Below are positions 1 to 5,772 of a DNA stretch of 5,772 nt, in pieces. Every line of letters starts with the position of its first letter. The stretch's first letter is position 1. The translations under genes were made by a program, and so were the position numbers. The stretch is taken from the NCBI GenBank assembly GCA_045578845.1, contig JAZNLA010000037.1, positions 1 through 5,772 on the forward strand, read 5' to 3'. The stretch comes from UMGS172 sp045578845. GTDB lineage: Bacteria; Bacillota; Clostridia; Oscillospirales; Acutalibacteraceae. The notes beneath the pieces are model-generated. The model was not told the origin of the DNA. It did no database searches and saw only the letters and a list, made by a program, of their open reading frames with translations.

Positions 1-34
1 CAATTAAAAGAGGCAGGGTGAAATGAAATAAATT
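1..34. other. Short non-coding flank downstream of the regulator gene
   Basis: This AT-rich flank follows the stop codon of the minus-strand regulator. I see no GC-rich hairpin followed by a T run on either strand, so no terminator for the regulator can be named. The only ATG here (23-25) is followed almost at once by a stop codon. The window edge cuts off whatever lies to the left. Confidence 0.5.
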
Positions 35-871
35 TTATTTATTTTGATTTCGGTATTCCCTTGGCGTGATGCCAGTTATATTCTTAAATACTTTAGTGAA
101 ATAGTTATAGTCGGGTATTCCGCACTCGTATGCTATTTCACTAATTTTTTTGTTGCTTTCTGTAAGTAGTTTTTTCGATTTTTCAATTCTTAATTTTCTA
201 ATATGCTCTGCAATACCACAGCCGTAGCTGTGTTCCGAAATCTCATAAAGTCTGTTTTTTGAAATATCGAATTTTTCACATAAAATATCTGCACTTAAAT
301 AGTCGGATAAATTGTTCAAAATGTAACTGTTGATTCGGTTTTCAATCGAATCGGTGTTGATTGAAATTGTTTTTGAAAGATAAAGGTAGCTTGAACACGC
401 ATTCAAAATTGATGCCGTTGCAGATATTTTGTCGGGCGTTAAATTCTTTTTCTTATAGTATGCTTTTTCCAACGCTTCAACATCTATATCAAATTTTGAT
501 ATTATCGGTATTATTTCTGACCACGATTTATCATAGTTATCGGTCTGTAAAATCTGTCCGAACATTATAAATCCTACCTGAATATCGCCGTGTTTTATTG
601 GCGTTACTGCTTCAACAAGACCGGCATAGCATCGGTAAATAATTGTTTCATTAGTTGCTTTTGATTTTATGCAGGCTTCCTTATCACATAAAGAGCACTT
701 CTCTTTTGCACGCTCACATTTTCTCAAAATCTTACAGTAGGTTGAATGATGATTTGGATAACATACGATTTCATTAAATTCGGTATCAAAAACAACGATA
801 CGTATTTTGGTTAAAGTATAAAAATCTTTTAACAATTTTTCAAGTTTTTCCTTGTCAATAATAAATTTCAT
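35..871 (-). CDS. AraC-family transcriptional regulator with PocR-like sensory domain
   Basis: This 278-residue protein is a DNA-binding regulator, very likely of the divergent sugar operon. Residues about 5-165 look like a PocR-type ligand-binding domain: a cysteine-rich stretch (C37, C46, C52, C59, C62, C67, C81), then YRCYAGL (79-85), a proline in VTPI (89-92) and GFIMFGQIL (100-108), all typical of that domain as I recall it. Residues about 178-278 form the paired helix-turn-helix AraC domain. It includes LCEKFDISKNRLY (197-209), IRKLRIEKSKKLL (224-236), ISEIAYECGIPDYNYF (243-258) and the terminal ITGITPREYR (265-274). The start at 871 is supported by GAGGTG at 885-880, eight bases upstream. 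There is no signal peptide or membrane segment, so it should be cytoplasmic. Divergent placement implies control of the operon and perhaps of itself. The AraC domain is certain and the PocR assignment is strong; the ligand is unknown and is inferred to be a pathway sugar or intermediate. Confidence 0.93.
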   Translation of the reverse strand: MKFIIDKEKLEKLLKDFYTLTKIRIVVFDTEFNEIVCYPNHHSTYCKILRKCERAKEKCSLCDKEACIKSKATNETIIYRCYAGLVEAVTPIKHGDIQVGFIMFGQILQTDNYDKSWSEIIPIISKFDIDVEALEKAYYKKKNLTPDKISATASILNACSSYLYLSKTISINTDSIENRINSYILNNLSDYLSADILCEKFDISKNRLYEISEHSYGCGIAEHIRKLRIEKSKKLLTESNKKISEIAYECGIPDYNYFTKVFKNITGITPREYRNQNK

Positions 872-879
872 AAATAGTA

Positions 880-885
880 CACCTC
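880..885 (-). promoter_or_regulatory. Ribosome binding site of the regulator gene
   Basis: Read on the minus strand, bases 885 to 880 spell GAGGTG, eight bases before the ATG that ends at 871. This supports that ATG as the start. Confidence 0.75.
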
Positions 886-900
886 AAAACAAAAACGCTA

Positions 901-946
901 TTTTAAGCACAAAATTATCTATTATAATATCACATATTGCTTTAAA
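901..946. promoter_or_regulatory. Candidate dyad operator around the shared promoter
   Basis: TTTTAAGCA (901-909) and TGCTTTAAA (938-946) form an inverted repeat matching at 8 of 9 positions, separated by 28 bases. The repeat's centre (923.5) lies within one base of the centre of the -10 palindrome at 920-929. Each arm falls at or near the -35 position of one of the two divergent promoters, where AraC-type activators often bind. The arms could be regulator half-sites. AraC-family sites are more often direct repeats and the region is AT-rich, so chance is a real alternative. Confidence 0.35.
920..929. promoter_or_regulatory. Shared palindromic -10 element of divergent promoters
   Basis: TATTATAATA is a perfect 10-bp palindrome. 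It supplies TATAAT on the plus strand (923-928), facing the isomerase gene, and TATAAT on the minus strand (926-921), facing the regulator gene. Predicted transcripts would start near 935 and near 914, giving 5' leaders of about 43-44 bases each. The -35 boxes are poor: TTTTAA at 901-906 (spacer 16) on the plus strand, and TTTACT at 951-946 (spacer 19) on the minus strand. Poor -35 boxes fit activator-dependent promoters. The box match is read directly from the sequence; promoter activity is inferred. Confidence 0.55.
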
Positions 947-965
947 GTAAAAGTATAAATTTTTT

Positions 966-970
966 GGAGG
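966..970 (+). promoter_or_regulatory. Ribosome binding site that decides the isomerase start
   Basis: GGAGG sits eight bases before the ATG at 979. An in-frame TTG at 964 would also open the frame, but it overlaps this site and has none of its own, so 979 is the start. Confidence 0.9.
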
Positions 971-978
971 TAACTTTT

Positions 979-2382
979 ATGAAAAAACAAACATTTGCAT
1001 TATTTTTCGGAAACCGCGGTTTTATGCCCGCCGAGCTTATTGAAGGTGCCAGAGAGGATATGGTAAAAGCAGTTACTGACGCAGGCTATGATTATATTAT
1101 TATGGATAAGGATGCCACACGATATGGTGCTGTTGAAACCCGTGATGAAGGCAGAATTTACGCTAAATGGCTAAAAGAACATGAGGGTGAGTATGACGGT
1201 GTTGTTCTTTGTATGCCTATTTTTATTGATGAAAACGGTGCTATCGCTGCTTTGCAGGATGCAGGTGTACCGATTTTAATGCAAGCTTATCCCGATGAAA
1301 TCGGTAAAATGGATTTTAAACATAGAAGAGATGCTTTCTGCGGTAAATTCTCAGTAACTGATGTGTTTGAACAATATGAAGTTCCTTATACAGTTATGAA
1401 ACCCCATGTTGTTCATCCTTTAACAGCCGAATTTACAAAGAACCTTCACGATTTTGCGGCTGTTTGCCGTGTGGTAAATGGTATGAAGAGATTTACTATC
1501 GGTTGTATCGGTGCTCGTACTACTGCATTTAAGACTGTTCGTTTCGATGAAGTTACAATGCAACGTCATGGCATTAATGTTGAAAGCTTTGATCTATCCG
1601 AATTATTTGAGTTTGTAAGAGCAAAGGCTGATAATGATGAAAAGGTAATTGCTAAAATTAAAGTTTTGGAAAATTATACCGATTTTTCAAATGTTCCGCA
1701 AGATAAAAAGATTATGCTTGCAAAAATCAGTGTTGTAATTGATGAGTACATAGAAACCTATCATTTAGATGCGGTTTCGCTTCGTTGTTGGAACGAAATG
1801 GAAACTTATTTAAGGGTTTGTCCTTGTGTTTTGTTGAGTGAACTGAACGACAGAGGCATTGTTGCTTCCTGTGAAATTGATATGTGCTCTGCTATTACTA
1901 TGAGGGCGTTATCACTTGCGACCGAGGGTCCTGCGGCTTGTCTTGACTGGAATAATAACTATGGTGATGACGCAGATAAAGTTATTCTTTTCCACTGCGG
2001 TTCAACAGCTCAAAAGTTAATGGCGGCTAAGGGCGAAGTAACCTCTCATAAAATGTTTGATAAGGGTGACCCCGGAAGTGGTTGGGGTACCAATGAGGGT
2101 AGAATAGGTGCTTTCCCAATGACCTATTCTAACTGTAAAACCGAAAATGGTAAAATCACAATCTATTTTAGTGAAGGTGAATTTACCGACGATAATATTG
2201 AGAAAGAATTTTTCGGTTGCGGTGGCGTAGCTAAGATTCATAATTTACAAGATAAACTTATTAAACTTGCCCGCGGCGGTTTTAAGCATCATACAACCGT
2301 TGCTAATGGACGTGTTAAGGACATTTTAGAGGAAGCATTCAAGGTTTACCTTGGCTATGATGTTGTAAGCATTGAGGAATAA
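979..2382 (+). CDS. L-fucose/L-arabinose isomerase family protein (ketol isomerase)
   Basis: This 467-residue cytoplasmic enzyme probably interconverts an aldose and a ketose using a divalent metal such as Mn2+. It belongs to the L-fucose/L-arabinose isomerase superfamily. Visible family features are the N-terminal FALFFGNRGFMP segment, CWNEME (270-275) with E273 or E275 as a candidate metal ligand, ASCEID (296-301) with D301 as the candidate second acidic ligand, DWNNNYGDD (323-331), LFHCGS (337-342), and a C-terminal GFKHHTT (434-440) whose H437/H438 match the expected third ligand. Ligand assignments come from family memory, not a structure. The length is shorter than E. coli FucI (about 590 residues), as is usual for this single-operon Firmicute branch. 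It is the first gene of the operon, with the kinase start three bases after its stop. The exact sugar cannot be read from the sequence: L-fucose, D-arabinose and other aldoses are all possible. Confidence 0.9.
   Translation: MKKQTFALFFGNRGFMPAELIEGAREDMVKAVTDAGYDYIIMDKDATRYGAVETRDEGRIYAKWLKEHEGEYDGVVLCMPIFIDENGAIAALQDAGVPILMQAYPDEIGKMDFKHRRDAFCGKFSVTDVFEQYEVPYTVMKPHVVHPLTAEFTKNLHDFAAVCRVVNGMKRFTIGCIGARTTAFKTVRFDEVTMQRHGINVESFDLSELFEFVRAKADNDEKVIAKIKVLENYTDFSNVPQDKKIMLAKISVVIDEYIETYHLDAVSLRCWNEMETYLRVCPCVLLSELNDRGIVASCEIDMCSAITMRALSLATEGPAACLDWNNNYGDDADKVILFHCGSTAQKLMAAKGEVTSHKMFDKGDPGSGWGTNEGRIGAFPMTYSNCKTENGKITIYFSEGEFTDDNIEKEFFGCGGVAKIHNLQDKLIKLARGGFKHHTTVANGRVKDILEEAFKVYLGYDVVSIEE
2374..2378 (+). 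promoter_or_regulatory. Ribosome binding site of the kinase, inside the isomerase end
   Basis: GAGGA lies within the last codons of the isomerase gene, seven bases before the kinase ATG at 2386. It supports that start and suggests translational coupling. Confidence 0.75.
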
Positions 2383-2385
2383 GAT

Positions 2386-3867
2386 ATGATAGTTGGCGGA
2401 CTAGATGTAGGAACGACGGGCTGTAAGATTGCCCTTTATGATGATAAAGGGCAAAATCTTAAAACCTATTACAAAGAATATAATGTAAAACGCCAAAACG
2501 GTGAACATGAGATTGATTTTACCGATGTGAAAAACGGCGTTTTAGAGCTTTTGACTTCTGCGGTTAAGAATTATAAAATTGATGCTTTGGGAGTTACCAG
2601 CTTTGGCGAAACCTTTGCAATGTTAGATGAAAATGATAACATATTAGCTCCTTCAATGCTTTACACCGATTCAAGAGGTGAAAAGCAGGTTGAATTGCTT
2701 CGTGAAAAATTGGGTGAAGAGTTTTTAACACTTTTAACCGGAGTTAAACCGCATCCGATGTATAGCATTGCTAAAATTATGTGGTTGAAAGATAATATGC
2801 CAAATGAATTTAAAAAGGCAAAAAGAATATTACTTGGTGAAGATTTTATTGTTTATTCACTTACGGGTAACGCATACATTGATTATTCTTTAGCTGCAAG
2901 AACTGCCGCATTTGATATAGAGAATAAACGTTGGAGTGAGGAAATTTTTTCTGCTGCGGGAATTGATGTGAATCTTATGTCAAATACTGTCGAGGCGGGA
3001 AATGTTGCCGGAAATATTAAACCGGAAATTAAAAAGCAGTTGGGTATTGATTATGATATTGTTGTAATTAACGGATGTCACGATCAAGCCGCCGCTATGA
3101 TAGGCTCGGGAGTATTTGAAAATGGTAAAGCGATGGATGGTACGGGAACAGTAGAATGTATTCCTGTGGTTTTCAACAGTAAGCCCTCTGACCTGAATTT
3201 ATATGAAGTTGGTTATTCCGTAGTACCGTTTATCAGTAATAAATATGCTTGCTATGCTTTATCCTTTACCGGCGGTGCAACACTCAAATGGTTTAGGGAT
3301 AATTTTGCAGAATTCGAGAATAAAACCTGCGAAGATAATGGCAAAAATGTTTACGCCGTTCTCGATGGTGCAGTGATGCAAGGACCAACCGGTCTTTTAA
3401 TACTTCCGCACTTTGCCGGTGCTGCAACACCGTATATGGATAATGACTCTAAGGCTGCAATTTTAGGTGTCACTTTAGAAACTACAAAATATGACATATA
3501 CAAGGCTTTAATGGAAGGGACATCTTATGAAATATTGCTTAATTTCAATACCTTGAAAAGCTTCACGGGTGAAATAAAGGAAATTAGGGCAACCGGTGGC
3601 GGTGCGGCTTCAGATGTATGGCTTCAAATTAAAGCAGATATTTTAAATACAGATATTATATCCCTTGATTGTAAAGAAGTAGGTGCTGCCGGTACTGCGG
3701 CACTTTGCGGAGTTGCAATGGATATGTATAAGGATTTGAATTCTGCTGTTTCAAAAATGGCACCTATTAAAAAAATATTCAAACCCAATGAAAACAATAA
3801 AATCAGATATGCTGAGTTGTACAGCAAGTACGAAAAACTATATACCTCAGTTAGGGGGCTAATGTGA
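2386..3867 (+). CDS. FGGY-family carbohydrate kinase (xylulokinase/fuculokinase-like)
   Basis: This 493-residue protein should transfer phosphate from ATP to a ketose, most simply the isomerase product. The N-terminal phosphate-binding motif is LDVGTTGCK (6-14). The segment M125 to N137 (MYSIAKIMWLKDN) fits the first FGGY kinase signature exactly, as I remember that pattern. NGCHDQ (229-234) places the likely catalytic base at D233. MDGTGTVE (250-257) and FTGGATLKWF (294-303) are the next nucleotide-site motifs. The second FGGY signature region lies around A357-E377 and fits nearly but not perfectly. ATGGGAASD (402-410) and EVGAAGTAAL (431-440) form the adenosine-binding part. The length is typical and nothing is missing. 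The stop overlaps the start of the next gene. The family is certain; whether it phosphorylates C1 or the terminal carbon is not visible. A C1 product would suit the downstream aldolase directly. Confidence 0.93.
   Translation: MIVGGLDVGTTGCKIALYDDKGQNLKTYYKEYNVKRQNGEHEIDFTDVKNGVLELLTSAVKNYKIDALGVTSFGETFAMLDENDNILAPSMLYTDSRGEKQVELLREKLGEEFLTLLTGVKPHPMYSIAKIMWLKDNMPNEFKKAKRILLGEDFIVYSLTGNAYIDYSLAARTAAFDIENKRWSEEIFSAAGIDVNLMSNTVEAGNVAGNIKPEIKKQLGIDYDIVVINGCHDQAAAMIGSGVFENGKAMDGTGTVECIPVVFNSKPSDLNLYEVGYSVVPFISNKYACYALSFTGGATLKWFRDNFAEFENKTCEDNGKNVYAVLDGAVMQGPTGLLILPHFAGAATPYMDNDSKAAILGVTLETTKYDIYKALMEGTSYEILLNFNTLKSFTGEIKEIRATGGGAASDVWLQIKADILNTDIISLDCKEVGAAGTAALCGVAMDMYKDLNSAVSKMAPIKKIFKPNENNKIRYAELYSKYEKLYTSVRGLM
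3853..3858 (+). promoter_or_regulatory. Ribosome binding site deciding the DUF4432 start
   Basis: AGGGGG is eight bases before ATG 3867 and only five before the alternative GTG at 3864. The spacing favours ATG 3867, which shares its A with the TGA stop of the kinase (TGATG), a classic coupling arrangement. Confidence 0.7.
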
Positions 3868-4865
3868 TGAACTATTATGTTGGCAATTCTTTACAAACAA
3901 GGGGAGCAGAAGAATACACATTGCAAAACGGCAAGGGCAATGGTATGCATTTTTTGTATATTCGTAATGGATTAGGTATTGAAGCTTGGATTTCTCTTGA
4001 CAGAGGCGGAGATATTTCACGCGTATCCTTTAAAGGCGACAATATGGGATATTTTTCTCCTTGCGGATATGTTGCACCTCAGTATTATGACGGTGTTGGT
4101 GCGGGATTTTTAAAATCCTTTACTGCGGGCTTTTTTACAACCTGCGGGCTTACTGCGGTTGGTTCTCCCTGCAAGGATGAAGGCGAAGACCTATCGCTTC
4201 ATGGTACATTTTCACATATACCTGCTGAGATTTACAGCATTATTGAAGGTGAAGAGGCGATAGAGATATCTTTGAAAATCAGGGATTGCAGAATTTTCGG
4301 CAGAAAGCTTGTGATGGATAGGAAATATACATTCTCTTATACAGATAATAGTATTAAAGTATCTGACACCGTTACAAATGAGGCAGATGTAGAAAGTCCA
4401 TATATGATTTTATATCATTGCAATATGGGATACCCTCTGCTTGATGAAACGAGTGAGGTTGTTATACCGAATAGCTGTATTATTTCGAGAAATGAACACG
4501 CAGAGAATTTTAAAAGTGAAGCTTTGAAAATGGAAAAGCCTCAGTCGGGATATGAGGAATGTTGTTATTATTACGATGTCGTCGAAAAAAACAAAATTTC
4601 AAAAGTAGGAATTTATAATGAAAGGATAAATAAGGGCTTGGTTGTTTTATACAATAAAAATCAGTTGCCCTGTTTTACCGAATGGAAAATGATGGGTAAA
4701 ACAGATTATGTTTTAGGCTTAGAGCCGGGAAACTGTACACCTGATGGCAGAGATGTGCTTCGTAAGAATGGAACGCTTAAATTTTTACAGCCCGAAGAAA
4801 GCGGAACAACCGAACTTGAATTTGTGCTTTTAGACAATAAAACTAAATTTAAAGGAGAATTTTAA
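3867..4865 (+). CDS. DUF4432 family, galactose-mutarotase-like protein
   Basis: This 332-residue cytoplasmic protein resembles the DUF4432 group of the aldose-1-epimerase / galactose-mutarotase beta-sandwich superfamily. Supporting landmarks are SLDRGGDIS (43-51), the GFFTTCGL block (88-95), LHG (111-113, with H112), YHCNMGYP (183-190, with H184) and LGLEPGNC (283-290, with E286). H112, H184 and E286 sit where such folds usually carry acid/base and sugar-binding residues; this is inference by analogy. In known relatives the role is mutarotation or sugar epimerisation, but DUF4432 members have few characterised functions that I know of. Its place between kinase and aldolase implies service to the same pathway, for example interconverting anomers of the incoming sugar, or acting on a sugar phosphate. 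The ATG start is preferred over GTG 3864 because of ribosome-site spacing. There is no signal peptide or membrane helix. Confidence 0.8.
   Translation: MNYYVGNSLQTRGAEEYTLQNGKGNGMHFLYIRNGLGIEAWISLDRGGDISRVSFKGDNMGYFSPCGYVAPQYYDGVGAGFLKSFTAGFFTTCGLTAVGSPCKDEGEDLSLHGTFSHIPAEIYSIIEGEEAIEISLKIRDCRIFGRKLVMDRKYTFSYTDNSIKVSDTVTNEADVESPYMILYHCNMGYPLLDETSEVVIPNSCIISRNEHAENFKSEALKMEKPQSGYEECCYYYDVVEKNKISKVGIYNERINKGLVVLYNKNQLPCFTEWKMMGKTDYVLGLEPGNCTPDGRDVLRKNGTLKFLQPEESGTTELEFVLLDNKTKFKGEF
4853..4857 (+). promoter_or_regulatory. Ribosome binding site of the aldolase gene
   Basis: AGGAG is eight bases before ATG 4866. It overlaps the last codons of the DUF4432 gene, whose TAA stop directly abuts this ATG. 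Confidence 0.85.
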
Positions 4866-5696
4866 ATGCTGGTAACATTGAAAGAAATTTTAAAAATAGC
4901 TGAGGAGAAAAAAATTGCAATCGGCTCATTTAATACACCTAATATGACTACTGCAAAGGCAGTTATTTCAGCGGCGGAAGAACTTGAACAGCCTATAATT
5001 ATAATGCACGCTCAGATACACGAAGAAATGGGACTTTGTAAAATGGACGAAATTGCTCCCGTTATGCTTATGCTTGCAAGAAAAGCAAATGTACCTGTTT
5101 GCGTTCATCTTGACCACGGAACCGATGTTGAATATGTAAAAAGAGGTTTAGATTTAGGATTCACCTCGGTAATGTATGACGGTTCGGTATTGTCAGAAGA
5201 AGAAAATACTGAAAATACTAAAATTGTAGTAGAATATGCTAAAAAGACAGCTGCTTCGGTTGAGGCGGAAATAGGCTCTATGGGTGCAAGAGAAGGTGGC
5301 GAAAAAGGCGGTGCATCAATCTATACCGACCCGGATGCCGCAGTTCGTTTTGTTAAAAACACCGGTATTGATGCACTTGCTTGTGCTTTTGGTACTGCCC
5401 ACGGATTTTATAAAGATGCACCTAAACTCGACTTTGAGCGTCTTTCGAAAATCAGTTCTATGATAAATGTTCCTATTGTTATGCATGGCGGTTCGGGTGT
5501 AAGTGCCGATGACTATAAAGAGGTAATAAGACGCGGGGTACGTAAGGTTAATTATTATACCTATATGTCAAAAGCAGGCGGAGAAGCAGTTTCGAATAAA
5601 TCTTATTCCCAATTTCACGATGCACTGATTGATGCTCAAAAGGCGATGAAAGATGATGTAAAAAAAGCAATTTCTGTTTTTTGCAGAATGTTTTAA
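4866..5696 (+). CDS. Class II ketose-(bis)phosphate aldolase, GatY/FbaA-like
   Basis: This 276-residue zinc aldolase should cleave a phosphorylated ketose into dihydroxyacetone phosphate plus an aldehyde. HLDHG (81-85) gives the catalytic D83 and zinc ligand H84. VEAEIG (132-137) is the conserved glutamate strand. GTAHGFY (176-182) and MHGGSG (206-211) give zinc ligands H179 and H207. KVNYYTY (227-233) is the phosphate-binding loop. Length is close to E. coli GatY (about 284 residues), and the C-terminus ends after VFCRMF without the usual glycine-rich tail. Two places depart from GatY: the second strand reads PIIIMHAQ (43-50) where GatY has a GTPGT-like pocket, and the phosphate loop has tyrosines at 230-231 where GatY has V-A and FbaA has I/V-D. 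This suggests a substrate other than fructose- or tagatose-1,6-bisphosphate. It is the last gene of the operon in view. The family is certain; the substrate is unknown. Confidence 0.92.
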   Translation: MLVTLKEILKIAEEKKIAIGSFNTPNMTTAKAVISAAEELEQPIIIMHAQIHEEMGLCKMDEIAPVMLMLARKANVPVCVHLDHGTDVEYVKRGLDLGFTSVMYDGSVLSEEENTENTKIVVEYAKKTAASVEAEIGSMGAREGGEKGGASIYTDPDAAVRFVKNTGIDALACAFGTAHGFYKDAPKLDFERLSKISSMINVPIVMHGGSGVSADDYKEVIRRGVRKVNYYTYMSKAGGEAVSNKSYSQFHDALIDAQKAMKDDVKKAISVFCRMF

Positions 5697-5772
5697 TTTT
5701 AATAAGATGTTTTACAGTCCTTGATTGATGCATTAGTGAACATCATCTGTTTATACACGTTTTAGTCGACGA
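5697..5772. other. Short non-coding tail after the aldolase
   Basis: This flank runs from the aldolase stop to the window edge. It contains weak inverted repeats: GATGTT (5706-5711) with AACATC (5739-5744), and TGATG (5726-5730) with CATCA (5741-5745). These share bases, so only one can form at a time, and neither is followed by a T run. I see no convincing intrinsic terminator and no start of a further gene, so the operon may continue beyond the window. Confidence 0.5.

Noticed and set aside
361..570. Plus-strand open frame opposite the regulator gene.
   Set aside because: It is antisense to a well-supported regulator gene, has no clear ribosome site, and its translation resembles no family I know.
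884..904. Catabolite-repression (cre-like) site around the CG at 896-897.
   Set aside because: The left half of the cre consensus (TG-N-AA) is not matched, so similarity is limited to the central CG.
954..959. TATAAA as the -10 box for the operon.
   Set aside because: A transcript from it would start at or inside the ribosome binding site, and no -35-like box lies at the right distance; 923-928 fits better.
964..978. Longer isomerase starting at TTG 964.
   Set aside because: The TTG overlaps the GGAGG that serves ATG 979 and has no ribosome site of its own. The family N-terminus begins naturally with Met-Lys-Lys at 979.
2017..2241. Minus-strand open frame opposite the isomerase.
   Set aside because: Lies wholly antisense to conserved isomerase sequence; low-complexity translation and no ribosome site.
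3624..3827. Minus-strand open frame opposite the kinase C-terminus, with a hydrophobic translation.
   Set aside because: It is the shadow of the conserved adenosine-binding motifs. The hydrophobic look comes from reading Lys/Asn/Glu-rich and Ala/Gly-rich codons backwards.
5202..5219. Perfect 9-bp tandem repeat GAAAATACT inside the aldolase, coding for Glu-Asn-Thr twice.
   Set aside because: By alignment from memory the region has the same length as in E. coli GatY, so it is not an inserted duplication. It lies in a variable surface stretch and two copies in AT-rich DNA are unremarkable.
5548..5733. Minus-strand open frame overlapping the aldolase end and the tail.
   Set aside because: Mostly antisense to conserved aldolase loop sequence and no recognisable protein features.
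5706..5748. Possible terminator hairpin after the aldolase.
   Set aside because: Stems are only 5-6 bp, AT-rich and mutually exclusive, with a 27-base or 10-base loop and no T run afterwards.

Overview
The window is a compact sugar-catabolism locus. AT-rich coding sequence, strong AGGAG-type ribosome binding sites and tightly packed genes suggest a low-GC Firmicute, probably an anaerobic gut-type Clostridium relative. That assignment rests on composition and protein style, not on a marker gene.

Layout: bases 35-871 on the minus strand encode an AraC-family regulator with an N-terminal PocR-like, cysteine-rich sensory domain. A 107-base divergent promoter region (872-978) separates it from four plus-strand genes, which run from 979 to 5696 with essentially no gaps. 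These are an L-fucose/L-arabinose-isomerase-family enzyme (979-2382), an FGGY-family sugar kinase (2386-3867), a DUF4432 / aldose-1-epimerase-like protein (3867-4865) and a class II fructose/tagatose-bisphosphate-type aldolase (4866-5696). The ends (1-34 and 5697-5772) hold no gene I can support. No transporter, glycosidase or aldehyde-processing enzyme lies inside the window.

The genes read as a pathway. The mutarotase-like protein may interconvert anomers or epimers. The isomerase turns an aldose into a ketose, the kinase phosphorylates the ketose, and the aldolase splits the phosphorylated ketose into dihydroxyacetone phosphate and an aldehyde. This resembles fucose or rhamnose degradation, but the aldolase is of the GatY/FbaA type rather than the FucA/RhaD (AraD-like) type, so the substrate is not the obvious one and is left open. 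The divergent regulator is the likely substrate-responsive switch. The promoter region contains a perfect 10-bp palindrome that supplies a TATAAT box on each strand, flanked almost concentrically by an imperfect inverted repeat at the two -35 positions. This suggests that one symmetric element drives both the regulator and the operon.

I see no evidence of a phage, transposon, CRISPR array or toxin system. The most noteworthy items are the unassigned substrate, the departures from the family pattern in the aldolase, and the symmetric bidirectional promoter.
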